A stretch of 64,000 nucleotides of DNA. Origin: Alterisphingorhabdus sp038748365 (GTDB lineage: Bacteria > Pseudomonadota > Alphaproteobacteria > Sphingomonadales > Sphingomonadaceae). The stretch spans positions 1 through 64,000 of the forward strand of contig JBCDIZ010000003.1 in NCBI GenBank assembly GCA_038748365.1. The letters are read 5' to 3'. The first letter of the stretch is position 1; every line of letters starts with the position of its first letter. A program made the translations under genes and the position numbers. Of the stretch, positions 54,255-63,422 are shown piece by piece. The notes under the pieces are model-generated. The model was not told the DNA's origin, did not search any database, and was given only the letters and a program-made list of their open reading frames with translations.

Positions 54255-54669
54255 GCGTTGGCAGGATATCTGGGAGAGCATTCCCACTGATGCCGTAAGC
54301 GAACAATTTATCACCGCATCAGGACCCGGCGGGCAGAATGTCAACAAGGTCGCCACCGCAGCCCAGCTCAGGATCAGCATATATCAGCTCGGTCTTTCAC
54401 TGACTGTCTATACGCGGCTGAAAGACCTGGGCAGCGCCTATCTCAACAATGCAGGCGAAATGGTGATCACCGCCAAGAGCCATCGCACCCAATCGGCCAA
54501 CCGGCTCGATGCTAGGCAGCGTTTCGTGGCGCTTTTGGAAAAGGCGCGGCAAATTCCGGCCAAGCGCAAAAAGAGTCGTCTCAACCGCGTAGGCAAGACC
54601 AAAAGGCTGCAGGGTAAGAAAATCCGTAGTGCGGTCAAAAAGGCGCGTGGCAAGGTGCGCCCCGAGTAG
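54247..54669 (+). CDS. arfB: Alternative ribosome-rescue factor ArfB
   Basis: 140 codons. The GGQ motif (28-30, SGPGGQNVNKVATA) is that of class I release factors and ArfB/YaeJ. The C-terminus is Lys/Arg-rich (KLQGKKIRSAVKKARGK region), as needed to enter the mRNA channel of stalled ribosomes. It hydrolyses peptidyl-tRNA on non-stop ribosomes. Overlap with the pseudouridine synthase gene suggests co-translation. Confidence 0.93.
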   Translation: MAERWQDIWESIPTDAVSEQFITASGPGGQNVNKVATAAQLRISIYQLGLSLTVYTRLKDLGSAYLNNAGEMVITAKSHRTQSANRLDARQRFVALLEKARQIPAKRKKSRLNRVGKTKRLQGKKIRSAVKKARGKVRPE

Positions 54670-54733
54670 CGCTAATGACAGTCAAATCATAACTTTCTGG
54701 CGATGGCGATCTCGCCAGCCTATATAACCACCC

Positions 54734-55228
54734 ATGTATGATTTCGCTCCCGCGCCACACGCCACCAAGGCGCAAATCTATGATGACCTCCTCAGCGCTG
54801 CCAGGGCCCTCACCCATGATGAACCCGACGGCATTGCCAATATGGCGAATGTCGCATCATTGATTTGGCAGTTTCTGCCTAATCTCAACTGGGCCGGTTT
54901 TTATCGCGTGGTAGAAGATGAACTTGTGCTGGGACCGTTTGTCGGCAAACCTGCCTGTATCCGCATCGCTATTGGTCAGGGCGTTTGCGGTACCGCAGTT
55001 TCCGAAGCCAAGGCGCAGCGGGTCGATGATGTGCATGCCTTTCCGGGCCATATCGCTTGCGATGCCGAAAGCCGATCCGAGTTGGTGCTACCGGTGATAA
55101 TGAACGGTAAAGTGGTCGCCGTGATTGATCTCGACAGTCCCTTACCTGCGCGCTTTGATGCCGAGGATGAGGCCGGCATGATGAAGCTGGCCGAATTGAT
55201 GGGCACGGTGCTGACTCAGGCAGCATAG
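54734..55228 (+). CDS. msrC: Free methionine-(R)-sulfoxide reductase (GAF domain)
   Basis: 164 codons, a single GAF domain. Cys75, Cys85 and Cys109 have the spacing (10 and 24) of the three conserved Cys in fRMsr, in GKPACIRIAIGQGVCG and HIACDAESRSE. ESRSELVLPV and VIDLDSPLPARFD are family blocks. It reduces free Met-R-sulfoxide with thioredoxin and protects against oxidative damage. Confidence 0.92.
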   Translation: MYDFAPAPHATKAQIYDDLLSAARALTHDEPDGIANMANVASLIWQFLPNLNWAGFYRVVEDELVLGPFVGKPACIRIAIGQGVCGTAVSEAKAQRVDDVHAFPGHIACDAESRSELVLPVIMNGKVVAVIDLDSPLPARFDAEDEAGMMKLAELMGTVLTQAA

Positions 55229-55415
55229 ACGTAAATCCATAACGGATATAATGCCCCATTTCAGGACATAACACCGTCTAATGCCCAGATTTCCCAGCAA
55301 TTTACATTTGGATGATGGTCCATATCGGATAAAAATGGTAACGATTTGCTAACTATATTTTTGGCTGCGCGCGCCTCGTGGGGCACCGCATAGCCGGTTC
55401 AGGGAGCGATTAACC

Positions 55416-56468
55416 ATGACCATCCGCCCAAAAGCTAGCACTAAGCTCTTAGCAATAGCCGTAAGTGCTCTTGCTATTGCTGGTACAGAACCCGCTTTGG
55501 CTACCGAATCGTTGCAAGGCGTTGGCGCAAATACCTTTGCGGATCTAACTGGCACCATTCAGCAAGTGCAGCAACCGGTGATTAGCCAGCAGACGCTTCA
55601 GGATGGCACGGTAATCACCACCACAACCACCACTGGACCAGTTTATGATCCCTCTATCTTTGCCGGTGATGGCCGTGTGGTGAATCAGGGCGTTCCAGTC
55701 GCCGGTCCCGCCACTCCGGTTGTTAGCCAGGGCGGGAATTATGACGGCACCTGGACAGGCAATTATGTTGGCCCTGATGGCCGCACATATCAGGGCCGCT
55801 GGGCTGGCACCTATCAGGATCCACAAGGCCGGACATTGCAGGGCGAATATAGCGGCACCTATGTAGGCCAAGGCCGCTATACCGATGCCAATGGCAATCC
55901 GGTGGGCGTGGATTTCGCCAATGGCGTTGAAACCGCCTTACCAACCATCAACCCGACAAGGCCGCTGCCCGCACCCGGTTTTCAGGGATATCCCGGCTAT
56001 CCGGTGCCGCAGACAAACACCAATCTTGCCTATCTGACTGAGCAGCTAGAGGAGTGTCGCCGTGACAATGGTATAGGCGGCGCACTGATCGGCGGTGGCC
56101 TCGGCGCATTGGCGGGCAATCGCATCGCCGGGCGCGGTAACCGCACTGCCGGAACGCTGATCGGTGCTGGCGTTGGTGCGGTTGCCGGTATGGCGATTGA
56201 TCAAGCGGAAAAGAACCCCTGCACCGAGCTTGAGCAGCAGGTTGCAGCGGCTCAACAACAGCAGCAACAGGCTGCTTATAACCCCTATGGCGGCTATCCT
56301 TATGGCTATGGATATGGCTATCCTGGCTATTATTATCCGCCGCAGACAGTAACGACGATAGTCATACAGCCTGGCACCACGACTACTACGCGATATGTCG
56401 AGGAAGAGGTCTATGTTCGGCCAAGCAACAAAGTGGTGCGGCGCGCCAGCAAAAGACTAAGGCGCTGA
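55416..56468 (+). CDS. Glycine-zipper 2TM domain protein with internal repeats
   Basis: 350 codons. A signal peptide (ending ALATES) is followed by about four tandem units of G-x-W/Y-x-G-x-Y with PDGRTYQGRW and PQGRTLQGEY (residues about 105-150). A glycine zipper (GGALIGGGLGALAGNRIAG, then GAGVGAVAGMAID) lies near residues 220-260. A Gln-rich then Tyr/Gly/Pro-rich tail follows, ending in basic residues. Glycine-zipper proteins associate with membranes; role unknown. Confidence 0.8.
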   Translation: MTIRPKASTKLLAIAVSALAIAGTEPALATESLQGVGANTFADLTGTIQQVQQPVISQQTLQDGTVITTTTTTGPVYDPSIFAGDGRVVNQGVPVAGPATPVVSQGGNYDGTWTGNYVGPDGRTYQGRWAGTYQDPQGRTLQGEYSGTYVGQGRYTDANGNPVGVDFANGVETALPTINPTRPLPAPGFQGYPGYPVPQTNTNLAYLTEQLEECRRDNGIGGALIGGGLGALAGNRIAGRGNRTAGTLIGAGVGAVAGMAIDQAEKNPCTELEQQVAAAQQQQQQAAYNPYGGYPYGYGYGYPGYYYPPQTVTTIVIQPGTTTTTRYVEEEVYVRPSNKVVRRASKRLRR

Positions 56469-56509
56469 TTAGCGTGTCAGAATTTCAGGCTTGTTGAGGC
56501 TAGTGCCTG

Positions 56510-57049
56510 TTAAACGCTAGCCGTAACGGAGCAAATACAGTCTGCTGTTACGCAGCCAGAGTCCTGAGTCTGCAATGTTGAACGCAGATACTCCTGCATT
56601 GCCAAAGCTGGCGAGAAATTCTCGACATCGCTCACTTCACAATCACCCTGTTTTCGGAAACGCCGCTCCATGCGTTCAATGCGGGCCAGCAAGTCTTCGC
56701 TTGCCTTTACGAGATAGCGGCTGTGGGGATCGAGTGTTGCTACTATAACAGGGTCACTTGGCTCTGCTTCACCAAGGACATAGCCCGCGGAACGCAGTTG
56801 TCGTTCTGTCAGTTCACCCTCAAAATAGGCTTTGCGATTCAGCAGCCACGCAATGGAGTGCATCAGCCGCGTAGTCACTTTAAGGGACTCACAGGATAGT
56901 TCCACCTGACGTGCCGGTGACAGAACGGTATTGGCTAAGTCGCGTGTCCCCTCGTCTGAGAAATGTATTCTTGCTTCTTCTGCAAGTTCCATAGATTCAT
57001 GATAAAGCGAGTCTACCAAAGCGGGGGTAATATTCGTTGAGTGCGACAT
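56510..57049 (-). CDS. rcdA: RcdA / DUF1465 regulator of CtrA degradation
   Basis: 179 codons. The DUF1465 core is clear: SMELAEEARIHFSDEG, SCESLKVTTRLMHSIAWLLNRKAYFEGELT (in pieces), and RSAGYVLGE. RcdA is an adaptor that, with CpdR and PopA, brings CtrA to ClpXP for cell-cycle-timed proteolysis in Caulobacter. The final part is Cys-containing (SGCVTADCICS) and may be flexible. Confidence 0.88.
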   Translation of the reverse strand: MSHSTNITPALVDSLYHESMELAEEARIHFSDEGTRDLANTVLSPARQVELSCESLKVTTRLMHSIAWLLNRKAYFEGELTERQLRSAGYVLGEAEPSDPVIVATLDPHSRYLVKASEDLLARIERMERRFRKQGDCEVSDVENFSPALAMQEYLRSTLQTQDSGCVTADCICSVTASV

Positions 57050-57356
57050 AAGGCACTTGTTACATATCTTTCATTTCCTGCGCAGCACATTTCTTATTGT
57101 AAACGAACCTTGTTCGATGTTTGTATCATAGTGACACGACTTAAGTATTTATTTTGCATAAATATAAATTGGGTCATTTTACATCGTGACAAATCTCATG
57201 GAATCGTTGCAAAGCAACAATGTAATCCACCTGCTTTACATATTGCAATTTTATGACAATGATGGAGATATAGTGATCCAACGCTACAGGGTTCGTGACA
57301 GGTAGCTATGGGTCACAAGCGCCATCCCTCACCGCATCAAAACACGACAATATGCA
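57050..57356. other. AT-rich intergenic region upstream of rcdA
   Basis: 307 bases between the rcdA start and the DUF465 stop on the same strand. It should hold the rcdA promoter. A small inverted repeat CGAAC-CTT-GTTCG lies at 57104-57116, and a GANTC methylation-type site (GAATC) at 57201-57205. No clear gene or RNA was found. Confidence 0.5.
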
Positions 57357-57554
57357 TCAAGCGATAATGTCGGGAATGAGATAATCCTCAATCACGGCAA
57401 TCTGGTCTTTAAGCATAAGCTTGCGGCGCTTCATTCTGGCCAGTTGCAACTGGTCATGACCGCCGCTTTCTGACAGCGCATTGATCGCGACATCAAGGTC
57501 ACGGTGCTCCAGCTTGAGCTGTTCCAGCTTTTGCCGCATCGCCTGTTCGTCCAC
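57357..57554 (-). CDS. YdcH/DUF465 family small protein
   Basis: 65 codons from GTG 57554, close to a GGAGGG; ATG five codons in is an alternative. A coiled-coil of DUF465 type: KLEQLKLEHRDLDVAIN, then LARMKRRKLMLKDQI. Function of the family is unknown. It is divergent from a second DUF465 gene at 57760. Confidence 0.85.
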   Translation of the reverse strand: MDEQAMRQKLEQLKLEHRDLDVAINALSESGGHDQLQLARMKRRKLMLKDQIAVIEDYLIPDIIA

Positions 57555-57759
57555 ATTCCCTCCGATCGGCAGCCCTATTCACATCATTCAGTTTTCCGCA
57601 ATCGGACTGAATTGTCACGCACTGATTATGCGATATGGCGTTTTCATTCCGCCTTGTTGGATATGGCATTGCCCGCATCGATTAACCATAGGGGGAGACT
57701 CTCCATAAGCTTTGTGATTTACTCTAGCTCTTCCAACGCGAGTCGAAGGAGACACCCAT

Positions 57760-57915
57760 ATGGATAATGGACATTATCAGGCACTGAAGAGCAAACATGA
57801 AGCCCTGGACGCGGAAATCCATGCCGAAGAGCAGCGTCCCCACCCTGATGATATCCGATTGTCCGATCTCAAAAAGCGCAAGCTCCGATTGAAGGAAGAA
57901 CTCTCTGAGGCCTGA
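57760..57915 (+). CDS. Second YdcH/DUF465 family small protein
   Basis: 51 codons from ATG 57760, with GAAGGAG at 57746-57752. MDNGHYQALKSKHEALDAEI and DLKKRKLRLKEEL match DUF465. It is smaller than its neighbour at 57357-57554, pairs divergently with it, and precedes ptsP by 98 bases. Confidence 0.82.
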   Translation: MDNGHYQALKSKHEALDAEIHAEEQRPHPDDIRLSDLKKRKLRLKEELSEA

Positions 57916-58013
57916 CTCCGCATCACCCTTATCGGGCTGCGAGACCAAGCAAAATTTCCACCCTCTGATACATGCAATAGCGCAGGCGAACAGCCTGTGC
58001 TAAACGCCCTCAT

Positions 58014-60281
58014 ATGACCCCGACACAGACCGCACCGCGCCAGATTCTGACCGAATTACACGAGATTATGGCAGCGCGTGCCAATGCGCAGACCAAGCTC
58101 AATCAGGTGGTCGAGATAATCGGTAAAGCGCTGGATAGCGAGGTTTGTTCGATCTATCTGCTGCGTGAAGGGGTGCTGGAGCTTTTCGCTACGCGTGGCC
58201 TTAATCAGGACGCGGTACATGTCACCAAATTGGCGCTGGGCGAAGGCCTGACCGGGCATATCGCGCAAAATGTTGAGATCCTCAATCTCGCTGAGGCCGG
58301 TGCGCATCCCGACTTCCAATATCGCCCGGAAACTGGAGAAGAACGCTTTCACAGCTTTGCCGGCGTGCCGATTATTCGCCGCGAACGCTCGGTCGGCGTT
58401 GTGTGCGTCCAACATGTTGAGCCGCGGCGTTATGAGGATATCGAACTCGAAGCACTGCAAACCGTAGCCATGGTTATCAGCGAGATGATCGACAATGCCG
58501 ATATGATCGATCGCGATACCATGCTGGACACAGGCATTGCTGCCAGTGGCCCGCAACGGCTCAACGGCCTGACGTTGGTCAAAGGTCTGGCTTCGGGCAA
58601 TGCGGTCTTTCACCAGCCGCGCATTAAGATTGAGCATGTCGTTGCCGAGGATATCGAGGCCGAACGCCAGCGCGTTTATTCTGCCTTCACCCGGATGCGC
58701 GAACAGATTGACCATATGGCCAATCAAGCGGAATTCGGCATTGGTGGTGAACATGAAGAAGTGCTCCAGACCTATAAGATGTTCGCCTATGATGAAGGTT
58801 GGTCGCGGCGGATCAACGAGGCGATTGATAGCGGCCTGACCGCCGAAGCCGCGATTGAACGGGTACAGCAGCGCACCCGGATGCGGATGCGGCAGATTGA
58901 TGATCCGCTGCTCGCCGACCGGATGCATGATCTGGAAGATCTCGCCAATCGCCTGTTGCGCATTGTGTCGGGTCAGATCGGCACGGCGGCGCAGATGGGT
59001 CTGCGCGAAGACACGATCTTGATAGCGCGCAATCTGGGTCCGGCGGAATTGCTGGAATATGATCGGCGGCGGCTCAAGGGTGTGATCCTCGAAGAAGGTT
59101 CGCTGACTGCGCACGTAACCATTGTTGCGCGCGCCATGGGCATCCCGGTTATCGGCCAGGTGCGAACGATCCGCCAGCTTGTGCGCGAAGGCGATCCATT
59201 GCTGATCGACACTATGGAATCCACCGTGCATGTGCGGCCGATTGATGCCGTCATTGACGCGTTCAAAGCCAAGCTCAATCGCCGCAAGAAGCGCCAGGCC
59301 AGCTTTGCCGCTTTGCGCGATCTGCCCGCAGTGACAAAAGATGGTGTACCGATAACGCTGATGGTCAATGCCGGTCTGCGCGATGATGTTGGTGCACTAT
59401 CACTTACTGGGGCAGATGGTATCGGCCTATTCCGCACCGAATTTCAGTTTCTGGTCAGCGCCACCCTGCCCCGACGCGAGCGCCAATTGCGGCTCTATCG
59501 CGATGTGCTCGACGCAGCGGGAGACAAACCGGTCGTGTTCCGCACCGTCGATATTGGCGGCGACAAATCGCTACCCTATCTGGCCAGCGACAGCGCAGAA
59601 GAGAATCCCGCCATGGGTTGGCGGGCGCTGCGTGTCGCGCTGGAACGTGAAGGCCTGATGAAGGTGCAGGCTCGCGCATTGCTGGAAGCAGCCGCTGGAC
59701 GGACTTTGAATGTTATGTTCCCAATGGTGGCTGAGCCATGGGAGTTTGAACGCGCCCGCGATATTTTCGAAGGGCAGCGTGAGTTTCTTATCGGACACAA
59801 GAAAATGCTGCCCGAGCATATCCGCTACGGCGCGATGCTTGAAGTACCTTCACTGGCCGAGACGCTGGATCTTTTGCTGCCCAAAATTGATTTCCTCTCC
59901 GTTGGGACCAATGATCTGACGCAATTCCTGCTCGCTGCTGACCGTGCTCATCCAAAGCTGGCCGAACGTTATGACTGGCTCAGCCCGGCCATTTTCCGCT
60001 TCTTGTCGCGTATTGTCCAAACCGTAGAGGGCAGCGATACCGATCTTACCGTCTGTGGCGAGATGGGTGGCCGGAGACTTTCAGCGATGGCGTTGATGGG
60101 CATCGGCATTACCCGGCTTTCCATCACACCAGCAGCAGTCGGTCCCATCAAAGCGATGATCCGTTCGATGGATCTTTCTGAGGTGCGTCAAAAGCTGGAA
60201 TCACTGCTTGCAAGTCCGCCCGAGAATATGCGCACAACGCTACGAGATTGGGCGCAAAACCAGAAAATCGAAGTCGATTGA
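58014..60281 (+). CDS. ptsP: PTS-Ntr enzyme I (GAF-PtsP)
   Basis: 755 codons. An N-terminal GAF domain (residues about 20-160) is followed by the EI N-domain, the phospho-His domain with His367 in GSLTAHVTIVAR, and the C-terminal PEP-binding barrel (VFRTVDIGGDKSLPYL, LFRTEFQFLV, SVGTNDLTQFLLAADR). It passes phosphate from PEP to NPr and EIIA-Ntr, regulating nitrogen, potassium and PHA metabolism in other bacteria. The other PTS-Ntr genes are not in the window. Confidence 0.96.
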   Translation: MTPTQTAPRQILTELHEIMAARANAQTKLNQVVEIIGKALDSEVCSIYLLREGVLELFATRGLNQDAVHVTKLALGEGLTGHIAQNVEILNLAEAGAHPDFQYRPETGEERFHSFAGVPIIRRERSVGVVCVQHVEPRRYEDIELEALQTVAMVISEMIDNADMIDRDTMLDTGIAASGPQRLNGLTLVKGLASGNAVFHQPRIKIEHVVAEDIEAERQRVYSAFTRMREQIDHMANQAEFGIGGEHEEVLQTYKMFAYDEGWSRRINEAIDSGLTAEAAIERVQQRTRMRMRQIDDPLLADRMHDLEDLANRLLRIVSGQIGTAAQMGLREDTILIARNLGPAELLEYDRRRLKGVILEEGSLTAHVTIVARAMGIPVIGQVRTIRQLVREGDPLLIDTMESTVHVRPIDAVIDAFKAKLNRRKKRQASFAALRDLPAVTKDGVPITLMVNAGLRDDVGALSLTGADGIGLFRTEFQFLVSATLPRRERQLRLYRDVLDAAGDKPVVFRTVDIGGDKSLPYLASDSAEENPAMGWRALRVALEREGLMKVQARALLEAAAGRTLNVMFPMVAEPWEFERARDIFEGQREFLIGHKKMLPEHIRYGAMLEVPSLAETLDLLLPKIDFLSVGTNDLTQFLLAADRAHPKLAERYDWLSPAIFRFLSRIVQTVEGSDTDLTVCGEMGGRRLSAMALMGIGITRLSITPAAVGPIKAMIRSMDLSEVRQKLESLLASPPENMRTTLRDWAQNQKIEVD

Positions 60282-60427
60282 CACCAATCTCTATAGCAGA
60301 TCGATGACGGACCAAAAAATTCCGTAAAATCGGCTATCTAAAGCCATGTAAATATTGACGCAAAGCCCAGTGTCATAGAAGGTAAAAAGCCATAGGCTGG
60401 AATGCAAAAAATGGGATCGCCCGCCAT

Positions 60428-61276
60428 ATGGAAGATACGCCGCTACAAAATGGCGAATTCAAGTTACTGACCTCGGGTCAGCGACTGCGTGAGGCGCGGC
60501 AGGCAGCGGGTATAGAAATTTCTGAAGTAGCCGCAAAAACCCGTATTCCGGTGCGCCATCTGGAGGCAGTAGAAGAAGGTCGCTTTGATGACCTGCCGGG
60601 CCGTACCTATGCCATCGGCTTTTCCAAAGCCTATGCAAAAGTCGTGGACCTCCCAGAAGATGAATTTCTTGATGATCTGCGCGAGGAAATGAGCGAAGCA
60701 GGGGTGGCCGCTGCACGCAGCAGCGACCCGGTGCAATATGCTGCGGAAGACCCGTCGAAGGTTCCTTCTGCGAAAACGGCATGGATTATCGCCATAGTCG
60801 GCTTTGCACTGGTCGCTGGCGGTTACACGCTTTGGCGTTATCAGTTCTTCCCAACATCAGGCATAAGCGAGATGGCTGATAATGCAGCCGAAGCTGGTAG
60901 CGATCAGTCTGCAGCAGCCGGGCCAAGTGCTGCTGCTGAAACCGATAACCGGCCAACCAATGGCGCCATCACCGCACCTGCAACTGGCGATGTTGTGTTC
61001 ACCGCGACCGAGGATAATGTCTGGGTCAAATTCTATGATGGCTCCGGCAAGCAGCTGATGCAGAAGCAAATGGTATTGGGCGAGCAATATGTCGTTCCTG
61101 CCGATGCCGATAATCCGCAAATCTGGACCGGCCGCCCTGATGCCTTTGCTATCACTATAGGCGGTGAAGCTGTGCCACCTTTAGGCACGGCTGACCGTTC
61201 GATAAAAGATGTGCCGATTAGCGCTGCCGCTTTGCTGGCGCGCAGTGCAGCAACAGAAGACAGTCCGTCAGAATAA
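60428..61276 (+). CDS. RodZ-like helix-turn-helix membrane protein
   Basis: 282 codons. Helix-turn-helix (HTH_25, residues about 17-75: LREARQAAGIEISEVAAKTRIP), a membrane helix near 118-137, an Ala/Ser-rich linker, and a DUF4115-like C-terminal domain (FTATEDNVWVKFYDGSGKQLMQ in part). This is the RodZ architecture, which links MreB to the cell wall. MreB is not in the window, so a RodZ role is likely but not proved. Confidence 0.82.
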   Translation: MEDTPLQNGEFKLLTSGQRLREARQAAGIEISEVAAKTRIPVRHLEAVEEGRFDDLPGRTYAIGFSKAYAKVVDLPEDEFLDDLREEMSEAGVAAARSSDPVQYAAEDPSKVPSAKTAWIIAIVGFALVAGGYTLWRYQFFPTSGISEMADNAAEAGSDQSAAAGPSAAAETDNRPTNGAITAPATGDVVFTATEDNVWVKFYDGSGKQLMQKQMVLGEQYVVPADADNPQIWTGRPDAFAITIGGEAVPPLGTADRSIKDVPISAAALLARSAATEDSPSE

Positions 61277-61390
61277 TCTGCATGGCCTGACCATCGTTCA
61301 GCATTGCAAAAACACTGTTAGCCTATCAAACATGCCATTATGGATGCATTGCGTGCTTGGGCGCAAACAGGATTGAGGGTAATCAGACAT

Positions 61391-62260
61391 ATGAAACAGC
61401 TTATTGGCCGGCCATTTTCCGCAATTACAGCAACCCGTTGCGCCATGACGCTGGTCATGGCCTTTGCCATCGCAATCCCGGCAAATGTGCACGCACAAGA
61501 CAATAATGTTGATGCGCGGGTTAAGCGGTTAGAAGCAGAAATGCGTGCAGTGCAGCGCAAGGTGTTTCCCGGCGGTTCGGACCGCTTTTTTGAACCAGAG
61601 GTAGAACCTGAGGCCGTTGCACAAACTACTCAGCCCAATGCCACCAATTCTGCCGTTGCCGATCTGCTGCTTCGGGTTGATGCGCTGGAAAGCCAGCTCG
61701 CAACGCTGACGGCACAAGGTGAAGAGAATAGCTTCCGCCTGGGCAAGATTGAGGAAAAGCTTGCCGCCATGGAAGCTGCTGCCGCGCCTGCTGAAGAGGA
61801 AGAAGCAGCTTATGAGCCGAGCGAGGAACGCATTGCGGCGGTTTCGGCAATCGTTAAGCCGGAAAGCGACGACGCCGGTGAGGATGACTATATTTACGGC
61901 TTCCGCCTATGGGATGCGGGCTATTATCCAGAAGCGCAGCAGCAGCTGGCGCTGACCGTCGAAACGCATTCAGAGCATCGTCGCATCAGCCATGCACGCA
62001 ATCTGCTGGGCCGTGCCTATCTGGATGACGGCAAGCCGGGCCGTGCGGCTGAAATCCTGTTGGAGAACTATCAGAAAGGCCCACGCGGCGCCCGTGCTCC
62101 GGACAGCCTTTACTATCTCGGCCGCGCATTGATCGCCAGCGGCGAGAACACCAAGGCCTGTGCCGCCTTTACCGAGCTTGGCGAAGCCTATCCGGACACG
62201 GCTTCCGGTAGGCTTGCGAACAATCTCGCCAGCGGTCGCAGCGATGCGGGTTGTAGTTGA
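61391..62260 (+). CDS. cpoB: Cell division coordinator CpoB/YbgF-like TPR protein
   Basis: 289 codons from ATG 61391; an upstream ATG at 61340 lacks support. A signal peptide ends at VHAQ, then a coiled-coil (DARVKRLEAEMRAVQRKV), an acidic linker, and C-terminal tetratricopeptide repeats (FRLWDAGYYPEAQQQL, NLLGRAYLDDGKPGRAAEIL, YLGRALIASGENTKACAAF). CpoB coordinates peptidoglycan synthesis with Tol-Pal constriction. The stop overlaps the tilS start. Confidence 0.88.
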   Translation: MKQLIGRPFSAITATRCAMTLVMAFAIAIPANVHAQDNNVDARVKRLEAEMRAVQRKVFPGGSDRFFEPEVEPEAVAQTTQPNATNSAVADLLLRVDALESQLATLTAQGEENSFRLGKIEEKLAAMEAAAAPAEEEEAAYEPSEERIAAVSAIVKPESDDAGEDDYIYGFRLWDAGYYPEAQQQLALTVETHSEHRRISHARNLLGRAYLDDGKPGRAAEILLENYQKGPRGARAPDSLYYLGRALIASGENTKACAAFTELGEAYPDTASGRLANNLASGRSDAGCS

Positions 62261-63258
62261 GCGAGGTTGATACCGAGCCACTTGATGACGCAGCGCTGCT
62301 GAGCGTATTGCGCAAAGGCTTTTCCGACCTGGTCGGTGGCGGGGATAGGGTTGAGAGCGGGATCGCTATCGCGGTTTCCGGCGGTCCCGACAGCATGGCT
62401 TTATTGGCACTGGCGCAGACCCTATGGCCGGGCCGCATTGCTGCCGCCACAGTCGATCATGGTTTGCGGCCCGAAAGCGTGGATGAGGCACAAATGGTTG
62501 CGGGTTATTGCACTGCCGCCAGCATAAGCTACGCCCTATTGAAACCCGAACAGCCGATCACTGGCAACCTCCAATCGGCAGCACGCAATGCCCGCTATCA
62601 GCTTTTGGAAAACTGGCGGCAACAGAAAGGCTGCCAATGGCTGCTGACCGCGCATCATGCTGATGACCAGCTTGAAACGCTGCTGATGCGTCTCAACCGT
62701 GGCAGTGGTGTGGCCGGGCTGGCCGGTATCAGGGGGCGCAATGGGCATATTGTCCGTCCGCTATTGACGGTGGGTAAGGCCGATCTAATTGCCTATTGCC
62801 AGCGGCACAGCATTCCCTTTGTAGAAGACCCTTCCAATCAGGACAGCCGCTTTGACCGGGCACGGCTCCGCAGCCAACTGGCAGCATGTGACTGGCTGGA
62901 TCCAGCCGCCGCTGCGCGGTCCGCACATGCCCTCGCCCAAGCCGATAACGCGCTACAATGGGTTACAGAGCGCGAAGCAGACGCAAGAATGGCCAAGCAA
63001 GATGACGCACTGGTCTGCAATATGCAGGACGGTCACGAGCTGCCACATGAAATTGTCCGGCGAGTCGTGCAACAGGCGCTTTCGCATGTTCAGCCAGACT
63101 TGAACCCACGCGGCGAGGCTCTGGAACGACTGATTACGGCACTGCAATCAGGCGAAACGGTTACGCAAGGCGATGTGTTGTGTCGCGCAAAAGGCGATAT
63201 TTGGCAGTTCTCCAAGGCCCCGCCACGCACTGAAAGTCGCAAAAACGCCACTGATTAG
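62257..63258 (+). CDS. tilS: tRNA(Ile)-lysidine synthase
   Basis: 333 codons from TTG 62257, which overlaps the cpoB stop (TTGA). The PP-loop ATP motif SGGPDS (41-46) is diagnostic. It also has VDHGLRPES, SAARNARYQLLENW and LLTAHHADDQLETLLMRL (in part). The enzyme lysylates C34 of the AUA-reading tRNA-Ile. The C-terminal TilS domains are shorter than in E. coli, as in other alphaproteobacteria. Confidence 0.93.
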   Translation: MSEVDTEPLDDAALLSVLRKGFSDLVGGGDRVESGIAIAVSGGPDSMALLALAQTLWPGRIAAATVDHGLRPESVDEAQMVAGYCTAASISYALLKPEQPITGNLQSAARNARYQLLENWRQQKGCQWLLTAHHADDQLETLLMRLNRGSGVAGLAGIRGRNGHIVRPLLTVGKADLIAYCQRHSIPFVEDPSNQDSRFDRARLRSQLAACDWLDPAAAARSAHALAQADNALQWVTEREADARMAKQDDALVCNMQDGHELPHEIVRRVVQQALSHVQPDLNPRGEALERLITALQSGETVTQGDVLCRAKGDIWQFSKAPPRTESRKNATD

Positions 63259-63422
63259 CCAAAAAACACGCAAGAAATCGATCAGAGTGATGCAAATTAA
63301 TCAAATAGCATGACTCTTATTGCCATATTGCACTTGCAGTTTTCGCTCTTATCTAAAACTATGATGTGCTATGTTTTAACGCTATTGTCTGCGTTAAGAG
63401 CTTTTGAAAGAGATACTGACAC

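Noticed and set aside
57041..57256. 71-codon plus-strand frame in the AT-rich region upstream of rcdA
   Set aside because: Overlaps the start of rcdA in the opposite sense, with no ribosome binding site or family match.
58056..59231. 391-codon open frame on the minus strand opposite ptsP
   Set aside because: It mirrors the GC-biased codons of ptsP, has no family resemblance and no ribosome binding site; ptsP is certain.
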